DNA of 64,000 nucleotides from the NCBI GenBank assembly GCA_002633005.1, contig NMRA01000210.1, positions 311,653 through 375,652 of the forward strand. The letters run 5' to 3'. This DNA comes from Phoronis australis. Its lineage: Eukaryota; Phoronida; Phoronidae. Made by a program: the position numbers and the translations under genes. Position 1 is the first letter of the stretch, and the number at the start of each line of letters is the position of its first letter. Below are positions 34,660 through 47,600 of this stretch, piece by piece. The notes under the pieces were generated by a model. It had not been told where the DNA came from. It saw only the letters and a list, made by a program, of their open reading frames with translations, and searched no databases.

Positions 34660-34865
34660 TTACTTTTATGTTGTAGCAAAAACGCATTTATGATTTTCAT
34701 GAAACAACTAAAAAGTTGCCACAGTAAAACAATGAATTTAAAACTGTATGTCTTACTGAGATTTCATCTTAAACATTTATATCAAACAGTTTTGGTCATG
34801 TGATGATACCGTTGTTTAGCTATGATTGTAGGTTTCTTTTATAAATTTAAACAGACGTGGTCACA
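34660..34865 (+). repeat. Dispersed AT-rich repeat family, copy 3
   Basis: gagatttcatcttaaac, ttttggtcatgtgatgat and accgttgtttagctatg match the ordered blocks at 24290-24545 and 28690-28960. Confidence 0.45.
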
Positions 34866-34869
34866 ATAT

Positions 34870-35110
34870 TCAATCAACCGCAGAAATTAAACTCTGCTTT
34901 CTGTGACTCAAGAAGAACAAGAGGCGGTGAGCTGGGTAACTCCCAGTCTTACTACCAAGGGTTTGAGTAGTCTGGCCAGGTCTCAACTGCAGCTGGTAAT
35001 GCAGGTCACAACAGGCCACTGTAACCTGCAGAAACAAGAAAACAGGCCAAGGAGCAGAATCCAACTGCCCGAAATGCTAGATGGAAGAAGCACTAAAACA
35101 CCATGTCGGT
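34870..35110 (+). mobile_element. Possible fragment of a retrotransposon reverse-transcriptase polyprotein C-terminus
   Basis: The frame at 34903-35139 reads LTTKGLSSLARSQLQLVMQV then TTGHCNLQK. This resembles the conserved L-S-R-x-Q-L-x-L-(x)n-TGH-x-x-L segment found after the RNase H domain of several non-LTR retrotransposons. Only about 50 residues are similar and the zinc-knuckle part that usually follows is not clear, so this is a tentative call. Confidence 0.4.
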
Positions 35111-36253
35111 CGGTGTTTCACTTTAATACCAAATATTAGAAAAGAATGCTTTGGAAGTAAAGCAGGTTCAGTGAAAACTAACACAGCTAACAAATTATAA
35201 CACTTGCAAAATTCCTCAAGCAGGCAGGTAGACTTGCCGAGTATGAGCTGTAAAATTAAAGCAGTGTCTGTTGCAATGGGCCTGTAGGTCTAAATAACGT
35301 GTCAGCCTTTCTCGTTTGCGTACTTTCCAACACCACTCTCCCACTATTATTGTGTACGTGTACTTGAATTCAGTGAAATTTTATAGTTTAGGTTGCAAGC
35401 AGACTTGCAAATGAAGTCTACTTAATGGTTTGAAAACTGCTTACCAGTAATTGTAGATACCCAAACCTACTCGCTTTGTCAAACGTCGTTCAAAAAATAT
35501 CATTCAAATATAAGGGCTAAAACTCAACAGATAGCTACAACTGAATTACCATATGAGTGAACCACAGCTGAGGTGATGGTTTACACCAACGGGTGACAAT
35601 AAGACAATTGAACGAACAGGACACACATTCATTCAAGTGTTCTAGCCTTGGTATGAGCAGACATAAATGGTTCACTTGAGGTAGGCAGCTCAACTCATAA
35701 CTGTCCAACTGCACGGCCAAATATAAACAAAAAAGGAAGCCGCTGGAGCCAGCTCATAAGATGTGATTAGGGATGGTACACGCCCAACGAAATTGTGGCA
35801 TAAAATAGCTGTAAAAGGTTCACCCAACAGCAGCAGCATTTCAATACTTCCAAAGCATACGACAACAGAGGGTGCTTTTGGGCACTTTAAGGGGGAGCCG
35901 TGTTGCCACCAGAAGATATATGACAGAAATAACTTTGAAATGACACTTCTAGTAGAGGCATCCTGCATGTACACATGTGCATCAACTGTGTTCAAATGTG
36001 CCAGATGTACCGGTATCTTTGCATGTGTGTAAATTAGTATTTACAAGAGCTCTAATGTAAATTCAGTGTTAGTGTTCACAATACAAAACATGTGTACCCT
36101 GCGTAAACACTGCTGGAAATCTATACTCAGGAGTAAACAGGATCATGTAAACTGGGATTTAATGAAGAGAGTGTGATCGTGGCATACCTACCACACACAT
36201 GCTCATACACGACAGCTTTAGGTTGTCCATTCAGTAAATGTTAAATACTCCAA

Positions 36254-36492
36254 GGGCCTGCTTCCTGAAGTCTATTGACTTTTGACTTAGCCAAGTCAGA
36301 GATCCAACCAAACAATCAAAAGTCGACTGGTTTGGCTTTTAGCCTGCTTCTGAGCAGGCTAGATTTCTGTCTTTTGGCATAGAGCTCTTAGAGTTTTCCT
36401 GACTTACAGTAGCCTGATTTTGTGAAACAGGCCAAACCATCTGCATTCTTACTTTTAGTCAAAAGACAATAGTCTCTTTGAGACACAGCCCC
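36254..36492. mobile_element. MITE with ~35-bp terminal inverted repeats
   Basis: The left end gggcctgcttcctgaagtct followed by attgacttttgac matches the reverse complement of the right end (ggctgtgtctcaaagagact then attgtcttttgac). An internal 7-bp-stem hairpin lies at 36341-36360. Flanking ccaag on both sides may be the target duplication. About 240 bp, non-coding. Confidence 0.7.
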
Positions 36493-37567
36493 CAAGATTA
36501 CTACAAGATCGATACAAAAGAAAATGAGATTTTTCATTGATTATATTTGAAAATTGAGCCTGGAAAATTGCTCTACATCTTTGGGTGAGATCAGCTTCTA
36601 ACGCACTTACATATAACTTATTTAAGTTATGTTGGTATTACGAGTGTTGTATTGGAAAAGTTATTCGAATGTTTGAATATCATATAACCACATGCAAAGT
36701 GCAGTTCTTCGCTATCGAAGACAAATAAGTTCTGCAATTGACAAAATATTCAAAGTGTCAATGCTTCCACTTCCACACACCAAGGTTAGCCCGAGAACAG
36801 TGGACTTGACCACTGAACTAAATTCCAATCCCACGAACTGCATTCCTTTCCCCTTGCACCACAGATACTCTCCCATAACCACCTCCTTACTCACAAAGCA
36901 TGCTCATGGAAAAGCCATGCTGGCCCAACACAAACGGAATACACTTCCGGAAGGATTTAAATCTGCAGGTCAAGCAAACCGTTTGCAAGCAATTGAGTCT
37001 ATGTGAATGAACTTTGATTTTATATCTTTTTATCTTGTTATGCAGTTAGATTGTCAACGCTGTTGTGATAAGCACATGGATGTGTACACTACCAACAGCA
37101 GTTCACAACAACACAGTGCCAATGCAGCAGGACAATTACAATGACCCTTTCACTCAAATGTTACACATCAACATTAGTGACCACAATTACACAATTCTAT
37201 ACATGAACAATAATTAAAATTACCCTATAAAACAAGCAGATATTTACAGCAAGGACATTGATGGAAGACCCGGTAAAGTAAGTGACAGAATTGAAACTAT
37301 AGAACTAATATCAGCATTGGGTCTTTTACAGCTAAAATTGTTTGTTTTGTAAAAACTAATCGAAAAGTATTTCTAAAAATTAAGCAATCATACATTCACA
37401 CTATAAAACGAGAGTACCTGAATAGCAATGTCTGTGTGAAAGACAGCATCTCCTATTTTCACAGTATAAGTTACAAAAATAAATAATTTGCTAAGCCGAA
37501 CAAGTAAATTGTGTTTCATTACTCAAAACGCGCAAGACCTCAGTGAATATTTGAGTATGCGTATATT

Positions 37568-38671
37568 TTAGGCACAAGTCTTGCACACTCTCTGAGAGGT
37601 CCGTCGTAAAATTTTGTTATAGGTTTCCTTGCAACTTTTTGAGCCCATTTTCCTGGACTTGGCCTCAACTGGGGATTGACTACGTGTGCGTTTGCGCTTG
37701 AGATTGGTATACTGGAGGCCATCAATGCCGTTCACTTGCTTCTTTAATGGCAATGTCTTTCTATTTTCCATTTCTGATTTTTGTTTCTCCATCAATTCAT
37801 AACGGAACTTTCTCATCTCGGCTAGCACACGTTCGCCTTCCCGAGCAACATCATAGCCGGATGACCTCAAGAAGCCCGGCCTTATCTCGGGGCTGTCAGG
37901 GGGTTCCGGTAATGACGAATTGTGATGTCTCGAGCTAGGTTTCCCACCTGAGGGTTGATTCAGAGCATCACAGTCTGCACCTAAATTTTCCCCATCAGCC
38001 CCAATTTTGGGCGTGGACGGCGGGGTGCACACCCCAGGAAGGGAATCTGCCTGACCTTTGCCACTAGCCCCACCTGGTAGTGGAGCCTGTAAGTTCTGTG
38101 GCTGGGTCACTCCTGCCTTGGCTGCTGCGATCTTAATTGGCTCCTCATTTTTCTTACATGAAGTTTGCTCACCAGGTTTTGATGCAGCTTTTGGCAGATT
38201 ACCACCCATTAGCAATTTCTTCTTCTGCAACAAGTACATCTCAGGTGGTGGAGTGGCATTGATGTCCCTAGCTCTGGCTATCATGACTTTACCAGGGCCC
38301 GTGTGCGGCTGTAACCAGCCGGGTAGACTAGGCACACTAGTTGTGTGTGGCTTCTTCACACCATGTCGCTTGTCCCTTATGTTAGTGCACATGGGGGCTG
38401 ATAGACTTCTGGGTCTACACTTGCGCTTGTACTCGGTGTAGTTCCTACGTTCACTACCGAGGTGCAGCGTAACTCGTCGCTGTACTAAGTCCAAACGCTT
38501 CACCTTTTTTGCAGCAAACCTCCGCCATATCCTCTTGGCTTTTGCAGTGTCGGCGACACTCTTAGCACCATCTTCAGGAGATGACGAGGATCTCTCAGGC
38601 GGGGGTGTTGGCAGGGTGCCAAGTCGATTGTATTTCTGTTCAACTGCATTATAATAACCAGCATAGCGTGC
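37568..38671 (-). CDS. PPM1D: PPM1D exon 6 (C-terminal tail, stop codon)
   Basis: Acceptor TTTTTCTAG, then [20 protein letters not shown] in phase 0, a Pro/Ser-rich stretch ([14 protein letters not shown]), a basic segment ([15 protein letters not shown]), [17 protein letters not shown] and the NLS-like [19 protein letters not shown]. It ends at TAA (37568). The C-terminal tail after the catalytic domain sits in one terminal exon, as in vertebrate PPM1D. Confidence 0.9.
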   Translation of the reverse strand, partial: ARYAGYYNAVEQKYNRLGTLPTPPPERSSSSPEDGAKSVADTAKAKRIWRRFAAKKVKRLDLVQRRVTLHLGSERRNYTEYKRKCRPRSLSAPMCTNIRDKRHGVKKPHTTSVPSLPGWLQPHTGPGKVMIARARDINATPPPEMYLLQKKKLLMGGNLPKAASKPGEQTSCKKNEEPIKIAAAKAGVTQPQNLQAPLPGGASGKGQADSLPGVCTPPSTPKIGADGENLGADCDALNQPSGGKPSSRHHNSSLPEPPDSPEIRPGFLRSSGYDVAREGERVLAEMRKFRYELMEKQKSEMENRKTLPLKKQVNGIDGLQYTNLKRKRTRSQSPVEAKSRKMGSKSCKETYNKILRRTSQRVCKTCA

Positions 38672-41600
38672 CTAGAAAAACAAGGTATNCCTCATTTTTC
38701 TTACATGAAGTTTGCTCGCCAGGTTTCGATGCAGCTTTTGGCGGATTACCACTCATTAGCAATTTCTTCTTCTGCAACAAGTACATCTCGGGAGGTGGAG
38801 TGGCATTGATGTCCCTAGCTCTGGCTATCATGACTTTACCAGGGCCCGTGTGCGGCTGTAACCAGCCGGGTAGACTAGGCACACTAGTTGTGTGTGGCTT
38901 CTTTACACCATGCCGCTTGTCCCTTATGTTAGTGCACATGGGGGCTGATAGACTTCTGGGTCTACACTTGCGCTTGTACTCGGTGTAGTTCCTACGTTCA
39001 CTACCGAGGTGCAGCGTAACTCGTCGCTGTACTAAGTCCAAACGCTTCACCTTTTTTGCAGCAAACCTCCGCCATATCCTCTTGGCTTTTGCAGTGTCGG
39101 CGACACTCTTAGCACCATCTTCAGGAGATGACGAGGATCTCTCAGGCGGGGGTGTTGGCAGGGTGCCAAGTCGATTGTATTTCTGTTCAACTGCATTATA
39201 ATAACCAGCATAGCGTGCCTAGAAAAACAAGGTATTGTGGATAATATAACGAAACAAGAGCAACACAGTTCACTGATATACATGCACATCACATCGAGAA
39301 CAAATACAAGAGATATTCATTCTTTTAAACATTCCCACTAAATGGAGCAGTGCCAGTAAACTAAAAAGGGTACTAAACCTCGTTTCGATGATTTTCACTA
39401 ATCCTCGCTCTGTCAACTGCAAATGCATCATTGACATCAATCTTTCGAGTTAAAGACAGGAACCAAATAAAAATTCTTAGTCCCAAGGTCACTGATTGGA
39501 CACTAGGGTCCTTGGTGGGTGGTCTTTACCACAGTTGCTGCGTAATTCGCTAAAAGCATAGATCACGCACGTCCATTAAGCAGACTTTGAAAGGAACTTT
39601 CAAATTTCCCATTGACTTTTGAGGGTTGTTAAGGGTTACAGGGCATGATTTTGTTTCACAGAACTGCATCGGACAGTGGTTTGTAGTATCTGTTAATTGG
39701 CAAAACCTGGTTTGGTATCGTTTTACACCTATAGATGGTGCAAAGCAAGTTAGAAATGACCTCCATAGGAACACACCCGACACCATTTATCAGGATTCTT
39801 CAAGAAATTTGAACGATAGGGAGGCAAATGACGAAGGACACAAAAATTAAAAGGCCACTAGGGAATGCAACCTAGGTCAAATCCATCTGAAACAGGGTGG
39901 GCGCTGTTGTCCACGTGACAGTAACTCATTTGCCACATTTCATGAACAACTACCAACAAAAAACAAAAGTGCCACTAGGTGACTCCACAAATAGTTAGAT
40001 TTGTCCTAAAATCCAAGTCAGTTGTACTCTTTTCAACAGAAACACATGCCAAATTTCATGAAGATCCATCAAGACAGAAAAATAAGACAGAAAAATAAAA
40101 TTGCCACAAGAGGGCATCACAGCAGTCGCTCCACTTCAAAAGCCATCATCAGCCATGCACTTTAAATAAGAACACGTATGCCGATTTTCATAAAGATCCT
40201 AAGAGTGACTTTGTTGATAAGAGAGGAAGATGCCAAAAAACAGACTAAAAATATAAAAATGGCCACAGTATGTCGAATATATCCAAAAATAAGGTGTTTT
40301 GACTTGTGTATTTCTAGGAACGTGTCAAGGGATGACGACAGCTTTCAGACGGACTCAATTACTGTTGTGAATCATAGTGGCAATTTTATTTTTTATGTCT
40401 TTCTCTGTTCATTTGGATTTCCTACACAGATTTTCATCGATCAGTGCAAATAGGTTTCCATTAAAAGCAACCTACATGCAAAATTTTATGATAATTCGTC
40501 TAGGAAATCCTAAGATACAGAGGAAAACGTAAAAAAGGAAAATTGACACTAGGGGGCACAGTGGTTGACAGATAAGTCAAAAAATCATTGTTTGTTGTTA
40601 CTTTCATAGAAATATACTTGCTAAATTTAACAAAGGGAAGCCGTTTTGAAAATCACTGTCAGCCACCCTCTTCCCAATAGGAACACCTATACCGATTTTC
40701 ATAATGACCCTTGGAAAGTTTTAGCTGACAGAGAAGCAGATGCCAAAAACAGCAAATGGGTCACTTAAGTGACACACCATACATTGAAAGCATCTGAAAC
40801 TGAAAAAGGCAGCATGGTCTCTTAATATGTAGCCCAAGTGCCAACTTTTACAAAAATCCATCAACGAACTCTGAGGACACAGAGACAAACAGAAAACAAA
40901 ATAAAATTACCACTAGGAACCACATGGGTTGTTCAATTAGTCCAAAAATTTGCTCATGCTGTCCCACAAATGAAAGCAAAATGCAAACTTTCACATCCAT
41001 CAAAGGGTTTTGGAGCAACAGCAGTGGATGCTTCCTGGATGCATGGACATAATGACATAACTAACCCAATGCTAGTGCAAAAAATGCTTGAATGATAATG
41101 GTCAATTTTCCAACATGTCCATAAATTCCTTTCACGATGAGAGTAGTTTGTCAGTAGCCCTTAGAATGTGATTCGACTTACAATTCCCACAACACATTTA
41201 CTTCTCTCAAGACAACAATGAGTCACTACCTACCACTAGCTCCCATGTATCATCCTGTTTGTCAACTGGAAGCTCTTCATACAGGTATGGCGGTCGTGTA
41301 AAGTTGATTTTTCTCCGCCTCCGGATCACGTCGTCGAAACTTTGGCCAGGGGGGTCAAGCATCACTGTTAGACATGTAATGTTGTCTGCTCGCAAACCAC
41401 GCTGCCGCCACCTTTGGAGAGCATGAGTGACTAGGACATTCGATGGACTCTCCCGACACACTTCTTCGTAATCCTTTATGAAAAATTAAGACAAAAGTAG
41501 ACACAAGTCAAACATCAGCCTCCGCTCGTGAATGCAAACTTCAATACTTGACCAGTAATAAGAATTTTCATACGATTTAGATAAATTAGAGAGATATGAA

Positions 41601-44600
41601 CTACTATGTCGGAGTAAATAAATCCCAATGTGGACTATTATTACTGAAACGCCGTTCATATTTTTTCATGAAGAGCAAATCAATGACTGCAAACCAGAAA
41701 AACAGCCATTTGTGCAGCACATCAGCTAACTTCTCTACACAACATGACAAAAGAACCAAGCAGAAGTTTGTTGGCACACGAACGCACCATTTCAAAGGCG
41801 GCCACAGCTTGAAGCCTTTCAGTCTTTCCCACTTTGTGCACAGCCTCAGTAGGTGAGATCATGTTCCAGAGGCCGTCGGAACCCAGCACCAGGAACCGGT
41901 GACGACTGGGGTCTAGTTCTATGACGGACAGGTCAGGCTCTGGGGATACGGCGTACTGGTCCGTCAAGGGGTTATGGCTCCACAAGTCACCTATAATGGA
42001 CAGTACAACATATATCCAGGCAATGGTCACTTGCAGGTAAAAGGTGAGCAAAATAAAATAGGACACAACATTAATGTAACTAAGAACTACACTCTTACCT
42101 GAGTAGACTAAGTTACTAGCACAAAATACTGTTAGACCGTTATTCTGCAGTTAACACCTGTCAACTGAGAGCAATCTGTAGGCTAACATCTGTAATTGAC
42201 GCCTCAATTCACTGCTCTTTTATGCACAGCAAATAACCAGACGTGATTGCAATTCGTTAGCACTCTTTCAATGCCACCATAACCATTTTTTTCTATTAGC
42301 ACTCTGCCCTATCCAGACACTCCAAATATTAATTTTAAATTACACACTACAAATGAGTCTGGACCTGCTCCCAAGACCCCACACAACTGAGGATCATTTC
42401 AGATTTACTGATTAGCTCCCTAACTGACCAATCACCAAGATTTTGAGTGACACCTTAACTGACCAATCAGAACGCAGTATTCTTGACACACCTTCGTTTC
42501 CAAGCCCTCATTTTACCCGACAAACACGTTCCCTTATAAAACTTGTTTGTCTGTTGACATTTCGCAAGGGGGCTGAGCTTGCGATGGGTCAATTTTACAC
42601 TGTGTTATGCAAATCTTGTTTTTCATATTATTTTTCATTCCGCATACCCAAAACCTCTTCGTTGTAACTGGAACCCAGCTGTGAAGCAGCTGACCAGTAA
42701 ACCTTACTCAATCCTGTCAATCTTACTTGTTTTCTGGTCTGAAGTAGAAAAATGACTATTAATAATATGGTTCTAGATGACAAAAATGGTAATGTTTTTC
42801 TAATTTTTCAAATGTTATATACTTAGGACTGTTCCAGCAAAAAATGTATGAGAGGGGGAAGGCACTTTCATTTTGTATCCACCACCCATATTTTTCTTTT
42901 ATTTCTCCAACCCATGACCCATAATTTTTTATTAGATTGAAATATAAAATGCAACACTTCTAAACAAATTGCCTCTAGGATGACCTGTTAAGTGCTTAGA
43001 TGCTCGACAGACAAGAACTATCTGTCTGGTCGAATCTTGGCAAAAACTAAAGCGGCCAAGAGGGTGGTCGAATCAGAACGAAAATAGACTTCTGTCAGCG
43101 CATCCATTCCTGCCATATATCTTTGTGCCAACTTTCATCCAGTTGTGGCTAGTGCTTTTTGACATAATCAACCCGTCTTGTCAAAACTAAAATGGCCTAC
43201 ACTAGATGCTACAGTAGTAAAATCTGTCCAAAAATCAACTGGTGCCACGCATACCAGCTACCTATCTCTTTGACAAATGTCATCATACTTTAAGCGGTTT
43301 CAAGATAATCGAATGACAAGCAATGACTTGAGCAATTGAAAATTATCAAGGGGGTGCCACAGTAGTTGAAGGACCCCCCATAACTTTTTATATCAACTGC
43401 ACCCCCCCATACGGACTTTACTGGAACATCCTTTATCAATTTCTATAAATGATTAGTTTGTTATTATTGTAAGCATTGTGCAGTTCGTTTATTCTTCTCC
43501 TTGTGCTTCATCTCAAGCATGTCACAAGTTCCAGAACTTTCCTGTGCTATCCTCGGTTTATGCCACTATTTTATTTACTTTTGCCTGCATTTTACCACTT
43601 AAAATAAATGTTTATATATAGAAGAGATTTGCCAAATAAATCTATAGAATCTGAAACTTGGACAAGTTGTAGTCACTTTTGTATTCTTGCAATGCTAAAG
43701 TATGCCGAAGTTTTGCTTGGTATATTCAATTTCTGAATGCCTGGACCTAAGCTGACAATATATTTGAATAGCATGCCTCTTGAGCCATAACCAGCCCAAA
43801 CTTACCTAATGACCTGGCAACAGCTAGGAATGGGATCTCATCGATAGGAGTACTCCTTCGTATGGGTCCATGGTGTGGTGCCTTGGGCCGGTGCCAGACT
43901 ACACGCTGCACACCAGCCTTGTTGGCCACTTTGCCACCCATACTTTGGATCCGCTTCAGCTCATCNATTATTGTAAGCATTGTGCAGTTCGTTTATTCTT
44001 CTCCTTGTGCTTCATCTCAAGCATGTCACAAGTTCCGGAACTTTCCTGTGCTATCCTCGGTTTATGCCACTATTTTATTTACTTTTGCCTGCATTTTACC
44101 ACTTAAAATAAATGTTTATATATAGAAGAGATTTGCCAAATAAATCTATAGAATCGGAAACTTGGACAAGCAGTAGTCACTTTTGTATTCTTGCAATGCT
44201 AAAGTTTGCCGAAGTTTTGCTTGGTATATTCAATTTCTGAATGCCTGGACCTAAGCAGACAAACAGATATATTTGAATAGCATGCCTCTTGAGCCATAAC
44301 CAGCCCAAACTTACCTAATGACCTGGCAACAGCTAGGAATGGGATCTCATCGATAGGAGTACTCCTTCGTATGGGTCCATGGTGTGGTGCCTTGGGCCGG
44401 TGCCAGACTACACGCTGCACACCAGCCTTGTTGGCCACTTTGCCACCCATACTTTGGATCCGCTTCAGCTCATCAGGACTGTCAGGCTTGTGGTCCTGCA
44501 TAAACCAGAGTGACACATGACTATAGCAAGCTCTCCAAGCTGGTAACAAACTGAATGCCCTCACACCAACATTAGAAGGTAAAGGATGTAAAGGACACTA

Positions 44601-47600
44601 TAAAGCCAGTCTCTGCACACTGATAAAGTTATACTAGACTAAAATCATTTTCAAATGTGCGAAACTAATATTGATACGAACACGAACTGCACCATTAAAG
44701 ACTTTAAACATGCTCAACTGGCATAAAACAAGTCTAAGTTCTTGCACTAGTGCATACTGGCAGCGCAGTACAAATTTTAAGATTCATGTGAAAAATTAAA
44801 GCGCCCATGCCCTCCACACCTAAAATGTTGTCAGGAACTTTAAAATACGTACGGAAACTCACTTGATTACTTGTGCCTAGTTTGAAGTTGTGATATGTTG
44901 AACATGGCAGGTTGTTTTCTGGCATACAGTTCATGTTTGGTAAAACATTACGCAAAGCATCTCTGAACTACTACATATGGTTCTAAGACCAAATTCACCC
45001 ACGTAGCAGCATATTCCTAAAGTGAGCTCTCTTGTCAACACTCTAAATTTACTTGGCACCAAGAGGAAAGTGTCATACTCGCCTAAGTTACCGTCCACTC
45101 GCACAGGCCATTCAGATTGAAAAAGTAAAACTAAAAATCAAAGTCTGTGTAAAGCACAGCATGGGTTCATAAAAATAATCAGAAATACGAGTTAGGCATT
45201 TAGCCGAACGACTTATTTAACTAAAACACACCACAGACTGTTGCATTGATGTCAGATAGTTCACATGCAAGAGCATTAGTACAAGGTTAGCCAAACGTGT
45301 TGGCTTTTGGTAACTTTAAGTCTCTCTAGACAAGATGGGTGTTCACAAGGACATGGGTGACCCACGGATATCTAAATTGGGTGTAGGCGTACGACCAAGC
45401 ACAGGTTAATGTATTAAAAATGCAGGGTGCTTAATATGTGCTTGACGCTGTACAGTATGTTTCAATCCTGTGACATTCCAACCTTTGTCAGAGACTTGGG
45501 ACTCAGGTCAACAGCTCCTATCTTTTGCCCAACATCCTCAGCCAGAACAATTCCAGAGTCACCAACATGACCAACGTAGAGCTTATTCTTCTTGAGGATG
45601 GCTATGCTAGCCGTGGTGCCGGCTGTGCTCGGGTGTATATTGGAACGCTTGGGCCACTTGGCTGAAAATTTGTAAAAATTCATGACAACTTGCTGGGTAG
45701 TCCTTTATACTCGTTGCAAATTACATTATGATGACTGGAAGTAAAATCCAAGGTAAGATATCAAGGTTATGTAGGAACTTACAAACAAGTCTGTGTACTT
45801 ACCCTAATTACTACAAAACTATAGAAATCAACTCTGTGATAGTGTATACGTTCTGACAGTAGCCTTTCATTTTTACCATTATATACAAATACACGGATAT
45901 TCCTGGACTACGCCTTTGACTTTTACCATTATATACAAATACACGGATATTCGTGGACTGCGCCTTTGACTTTTACCATTATATACAAATACACGGATAT
46001 TCCTGGACTACGCCTTTGCGCCATTAGTGCATAGAAATAAAAAGGCGCAACTGTGTTGCAGCAGTGCACCCCACAGGCGCATCTTTTAAAAAGAAACACT
46101 CTTCCAAAAATGCAAGATTCTAGTCAACTTTAGTTCAGCCAGTCGGGTAAAACACGTCTGTTCTTACTGTATTTTGATTGCCCTTGGGGTTTCTGTTTCA
46201 TAAGTAACCACTTTGATAGCACGAAGTCTGTTGGGCCGCAACGTTTCGAAAAAGGGCACACTTTTTATCATCAGGTGCACCCAAAGGGTACAGGTTCAAA
46301 CCTGGTCAGATTATCCCTGGCAGAAAATACGTCATTAACTGGGCCATTTTGACCATATTCTTTCAGTGTAATTTAGTAAAAAAAAAGGTGCAGTCAAAGC
46401 AAAACAACGGTATCAAGAACACGGCCAAATTTCATTTGTTACAAAATTACAAAAACTCAAAAACACTGTTAGCTTTCTAAGATATAATTCCATTAATGAA
46501 AACAAATTAATAATTGATAAAACAGTAAGTGGTCGTGTTATTGATGCTATTGTCTTAATGTATACGTCTTTTTGCTAAATTATACTGAAAAGACATGGTC
46601 ACATGACCCAATTAAAAGGCAGATTGAAACAAATTCAAAACTTACTTTCTACAGGCTTTCTGTTTTCAGTAAATGTGTACTTCGGGGTTGGCTTGTGACC
46701 TCAGATTTTGTTAAGTGTTTGGCGGTCTAGTAAAAATTTTGAGGTCCCCATGAAGTCACCATGCCACTACCAAGCTAGCCAGCTAGCTTGCTGTGTATGA
46801 CCAGGGCCCTCGGCCTCGATCACTTGCTATTTGGGTTTAATATTATCGGCCCACTTCCTCTCTCAAAACTATTACAAAAACATGTAATGAAAATTCCCCT
46901 AATCAAAGTAAAAAAATTCCCCTCTAAACGATCACAAATTACTCTCATGGTAAATGTAACATTGTCATAAAAAGCAATGCAACAAATAAACCTCACAAAC
47001 ATTCCCCTCTTTATAAAAAAATGACGCAAAATTGTCCTTTACAAAGGTACAGGCACCTTTCCCCTCAGGTGTCGTGAGCGAGGACTCTGGTGACTTAACA
47101 TTAAAATACAGCTAGTGAACGATATTGGTAAAAATTTGGATTACTTTTTCAGTTCATCACAACTCTATTTGCAGTCTTCTTGCAAAGAAACTTGCATTAA
47201 ATTCTAGCACGTCCAACCACGCATAAGTTTTTTTCAAATCTGACGTTCGAATGACACCTACCCTGTCCAATATGGAAGTTTAACAAAAACGTACTATTAT
47301 GAACATTTTCTTATACCATTTGTAACAAAGAAGTCAGATGAAGATTTCAAAACAGTATGCTCGTCGCTCATGGCACAAGAAGTAAACGGAACACAATCAA
47401 AATGGTCAGCAAAATTTGAAAGGGACCAACTGTGTTCGTCTTCCTCGGAAGTCAGCCTGTGCCCAAAATATTGGGCCCAACAGGGTGAAATTGGTCATTA
47501 TCCAGCGAGACACCCCTAATTTCCCGCTCGAGCAAAAAACACCACCTGGGGTAGTTCGCCAAGTTTCCACTTCAGGTATCTTGTTTATTTCATTTCCAGC

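Larger units (their letters stand above)
33886..37567. other. Convergent intergenic region between TANGO6 and PPM1D
   Basis: Should hold both 3' UTRs. It contains a copy of the AT-rich dispersed repeat, a probable retrotransposon fragment and a MITE, listed separately. No canonical AATAAA was confidently assigned to either gene. Open frames at 34903, 35690, 35763 and 36692 have no convincing gene structure. Confidence 0.5.

Noticed and set aside
36692-37006. 104-codon plus-strand open frame between TANGO6 and PPM1D
   Set aside because: No family resemblance and low-complexity composition. It is more likely antisense to the PPM1D 3' UTR.
46283-46315. Another pol III B box (ggttcaaacc)
   Set aside because: No convincing A box or cloverleaf stems nearby. 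A single 10-bp match is expected by chance.
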